Part shown: positions 50,936 through 53,874 of the stretch, piece by piece | Numbering within the stretch: the first letter of the stretch is position 1 | Layout of the letters: the number at the start of each line of letters is the position of its first letter | NCBI RefSeq assembly: GCF_003991225.1 | Contig: NZ_JTFC01000001.1 | Location: 1 to 53,874 of the forward strand | Reading direction: 5' to 3' | Length of the DNA: 53,874 nucleotides | From: Candidatus Kurthia intestinigallinarum | Lineage (GTDB): Bacteria > Bacillota > Bacilli > Bacillales_A > Planococcaceae | The notes under the pieces: generated by a model | Told to the model about the DNA's origin: nothing | The model's database searches: none | The model's input: only the letters and a program-made list of their open reading frames with translations | Program-made: the position numbers and the translations under genes

Positions 50936-51423
50936 TGAATGAAGCTTATATTTCACTAGGGTCCAATATGGGCGATAAAGAGGAGGCACTACGCCATGCC
51001 GTTGCGCTTTTAAATGAACATGAAGGCATCCGTGTGTTAGCAGTTTCTTCTATATATGATACGGACCCCGTTGGCTATGAGGAGCAGGATGTGTTTTTGA
51101 ATATTGTCGTAAAAATTGAAACGACACTCGCCGCACAGCCCTTACTCGAAGTGTGCCAGAAAATTGAGCAGGAATTAAAGCGTGTGCGTATCATTCGCTG
51201 GGGGCCACGTACGATTGATTTAGATATTTTATTATTTAATGATGAAGTAATTGAAACCGATACATTAAGCGTACCGCATCCACGTATGCATGAGCGTGCG
51301 TTTGTGCTCGTACCATTAATGGAATTAGATAAAGCCATTGCATTGCCAACAACAAAACGTACGATTAGTGAACATCTACAAGAAATTGGCGATGGTGGCG
51401 TACGTATTTATCGCTCATTCTAA
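50935..51423 (+). CDS. folK: 6-hydroxymethyl-7,8-dihydropterin pyrophosphokinase
   Basis: It transfers diphosphate from ATP to the pterin. It has 162 aa. It starts AYISLGSNMGDKEEALRHAV, contains IYDTDPVGYEEQDVFLNIVV near residue 41 and the HPPK signature RWGPRTIDLDILLF near residue 84, then VPHPRMHERAFVLVPL. It ends the folate operon. The next genes in B. subtilis, yazB and dusB, are absent. Confidence 0.95.
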   Translation: MNEAYISLGSNMGDKEEALRHAVALLNEHEGIRVLAVSSIYDTDPVGYEEQDVFLNIVVKIETTLAAQPLLEVCQKIEQELKRVRIIRWGPRTIDLDILLFNDEVIETDTLSVPHPRMHERAFVLVPLMELDKAIALPTTKRTISEHLQEIGDGGVRIYRSF

Positions 51424-51573
51424 AAAAATTCAGAGCGTGTACTTTTGCATAAGAGCGCCTTTAAACACAGTGGAATGGACGTAAGCTGTAGAGGAATTAG
51501 TGGCGACTTCGTTCATTTCTGCTATTATAGAAGGGTAGATTTTCAAATAATTTAAGCAGAAGTAGTGAATTAG

Positions 51574-53124
<1,551 letters not shown>

Positions 53125-53137
53125 TTAATAATAGTAG

Positions 53138-53175
53138 AAAAAGGAGCTAGATTTATGCTAGCTCCTTTTCTTTTT
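53138..53175 (+). terminator. terminator after lysS
   Basis: AAAAGGAGCTAG pairs with CTAGCTCCTTTT, 7-nt loop, followed by CTTTTTG. Confidence 0.9.
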
Positions 53176-53329
53176 GTTTAAAAACAGTGATTTTATAAGG
53201 ATGTTTAAAATGAGAGAACTTGAAATAGCGAAAGACGTTCTTATGAGAGTAATAATAGTTCAATTTAAGTCTTGTAATAACTGCAAAATTACATTAGAAT
53301 AGTATTTGTCATCAACGAGGTATTCATAC
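53176..53329. other. AT-rich region upstream of the rRNA promoters
   Basis: No supported gene is seen. A 33-codon ORF (ATG 53201 or 53210 to TAG 53302) has an AAGG-like site but no recognisable product. The region is likely upstream DNA of the rRNA operon. Confidence 0.5.
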
Positions 53330-53358
53330 TTGAAAAACTTCGTTAGCAGCTGTATACT
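53330..53358 (+). promoter_or_regulatory. rRNA promoter P1
   Basis: TTGAAA (53330-53335), 17 nt, TATACT (53353-53358). It is the most upstream of three promoters with 17-nt spacers. Confidence 0.6.
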
Positions 53359-53403
53359 AATAAAGTTGCTGAAATAAAGCATTTAAATATTTTTAAAAAG
53401 TTG

Positions 53404-53432
53404 TTGACATTAAGTTCTCTACTTGATATAAT
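53404..53432 (+). promoter_or_regulatory. rRNA promoter P2
   Basis: TTGACA (53404-53409), 17 nt, TATAAT (53427-53432), both perfect hexamers, preceded by an A/T-rich stretch suited to be an UP element. The predicted start is near G53439. Confidence 0.85.
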
Positions 53433-53434
53433 AT

Positions 53435-53545
53435 TTAAGTCGCTAAGAGGTGACGCTAACAAAACGATAAAAAATTCGAAAAAAGAATTTGAAAAAAGTT
53501 CTTGACATCGAAAATGAGTTATGTTAGAATAATTAAGTCGCTAAG
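53435..53545 (+). repeat. repeated start-site segment of the rRNA promoters
   Basis: TTAAGTCGCTAAG occurs at 53435-53447 after P2 and at 53533-53545 after P3, at the same distance (2 nt) from each -10. The repeat covers the predicted G start of both transcripts. Confidence 0.85.
53502..53530 (+). promoter_or_regulatory. rRNA promoter P3
   Basis: TTGACA (53502-53507), 17 nt, TAGAAT (53525-53530). The predicted start is near G53537, about 145 nt before mature 16S. Confidence 0.85.
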
Positions 53546-53681
53546 GAAACTTACTGACAACGAAATGAACCTTGAAAACTGAACAAGCAAGATGTAATCA
53601 CAATAAATTCGGTTCAATTGAATCGAAAAAAATGTTATCGAGCAAGATAACGCTAGCAAAGCAAATGAGCTTTCAAACACT

Positions 53682-53874
53682 TTTTATGGAGAGTTTGATC
53701 CTGGCTCAGGACGAACGCTGGCGGCGTGCCTAATACATGCAAGTCGAGCGAATGACGAGAAGCTTGCTTCTCTGATTTAGCGGCGGACGGGTGAGTAACA
53801 CGTGGGCAACCTGCCCTGTAGACTGGGATAACTTCGGGAAACCGGAGCTAATACCGGATAATTCTTTTAGCCTC
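53682..53874 (+). rRNA. rrs: 16S ribosomal RNA, 5' end (partial)
   Basis: It starts near 53682 with the conserved GGAGAGTTTGATCCTGGCTC, then GACGAACGCTGGCGGCGTGC, and is cut by the right window edge. A leader with CCTTGAAAACTGAACA precedes it. The 5' end is placed by similarity to Bacillales 16S. Confidence 0.96.

Noticed and set aside
53201-53302. 33-codon ORF upstream of the rRNA promoters.
   Set aside because: Only a weak AAGG site, no family resemblance, located in rRNA upstream DNA.

Overview
The window is a chromosomal segment of a low-GC Gram-positive bacterium (order Bacillales). It runs from the 3' end of one rRNA operon (23S and 5S, left edge) to the promoters and 5' end of the next (16S, right edge), both reading rightward. 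Gene order follows, with gaps, the origin-proximal tmk-to-lysS segment of Bacillus subtilis: tmk, darA, yaaR, holB, ricT, yabA, yabB, yazA, rsmI, abrB, metG, yabD, yabE, rnmV, rsmA, veg, ispE, purR, ridA, spoVG, glmU, prs, ctc, pth, mfd, yabM, yabN, rqcP, divIC, yabR, tilS, hpt, ftsH, hslO, cysK, pab/fol genes, lysS.

The sporulation genes that sit in this segment in spore formers (csfB, yabG, sspF, fin, spoVT, yabP, yabQ, spoIIE) are all missing, although their neighbours are intact. That points to a non-spore-forming member of the Planococcaceae/Caryophanaceae, such as a Kurthia- or Caryophanon-like organism. The genus is an inference. The transition-state wiring nevertheless looks alive: abrB has a sigma-A promoter followed by tandem Spo0A boxes with the B. 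subtilis spacing, and spoVG has a near-perfect sigma-H promoter.

Layout: 1-431 rRNA end; 0.5-6.3 kb DNA replication and RNA-modification cluster; 6.4-7.2 kb abrB/metG divergent control region; 7.2-15.8 kb metG to spoVG; 15.9-20.5 kb de novo NAD block (nadA, nadC, nadB leftward, cysteine desulfurase rightward), inserted between spoVG and glmU; 20.7-33.0 kb glmU to yabR (cell-wall precursor, PRPP, translation quality control, transcription-coupled repair, division); 33.1-34.0 kb gene-poor gap plus a leftward tRNA-Met/tRNA-Glu pair; 34.2-39.6 kb tilS, hpt, ftsH, hslO; 39.6-45.7 kb an accessory island; 45.8-51.4 kb cysK and a folate operon; 51.6-53.1 kb lysS; 53.3-53.9 kb three tandem rRNA promoters and 16S.

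The accessory island (39.6-45.7 kb) is the best candidate for an undescribed system. It has a GabR-like MocR regulator, divergent from an NhaC-family transporter, a putrescine aminotransferase and an aldehyde dehydrogenase. The intergenic region packs together a promoter with a perfect 17-bp palindrome in its spacer, two ATACCA direct repeats of the GabR-operator type, a CodY-like palindrome between them, and a five-codon leader ORF with a strong ribosome binding site. The simplest reading is a GabR-type, nutritionally controlled putrescine uptake and oxidation operon feeding GABA.
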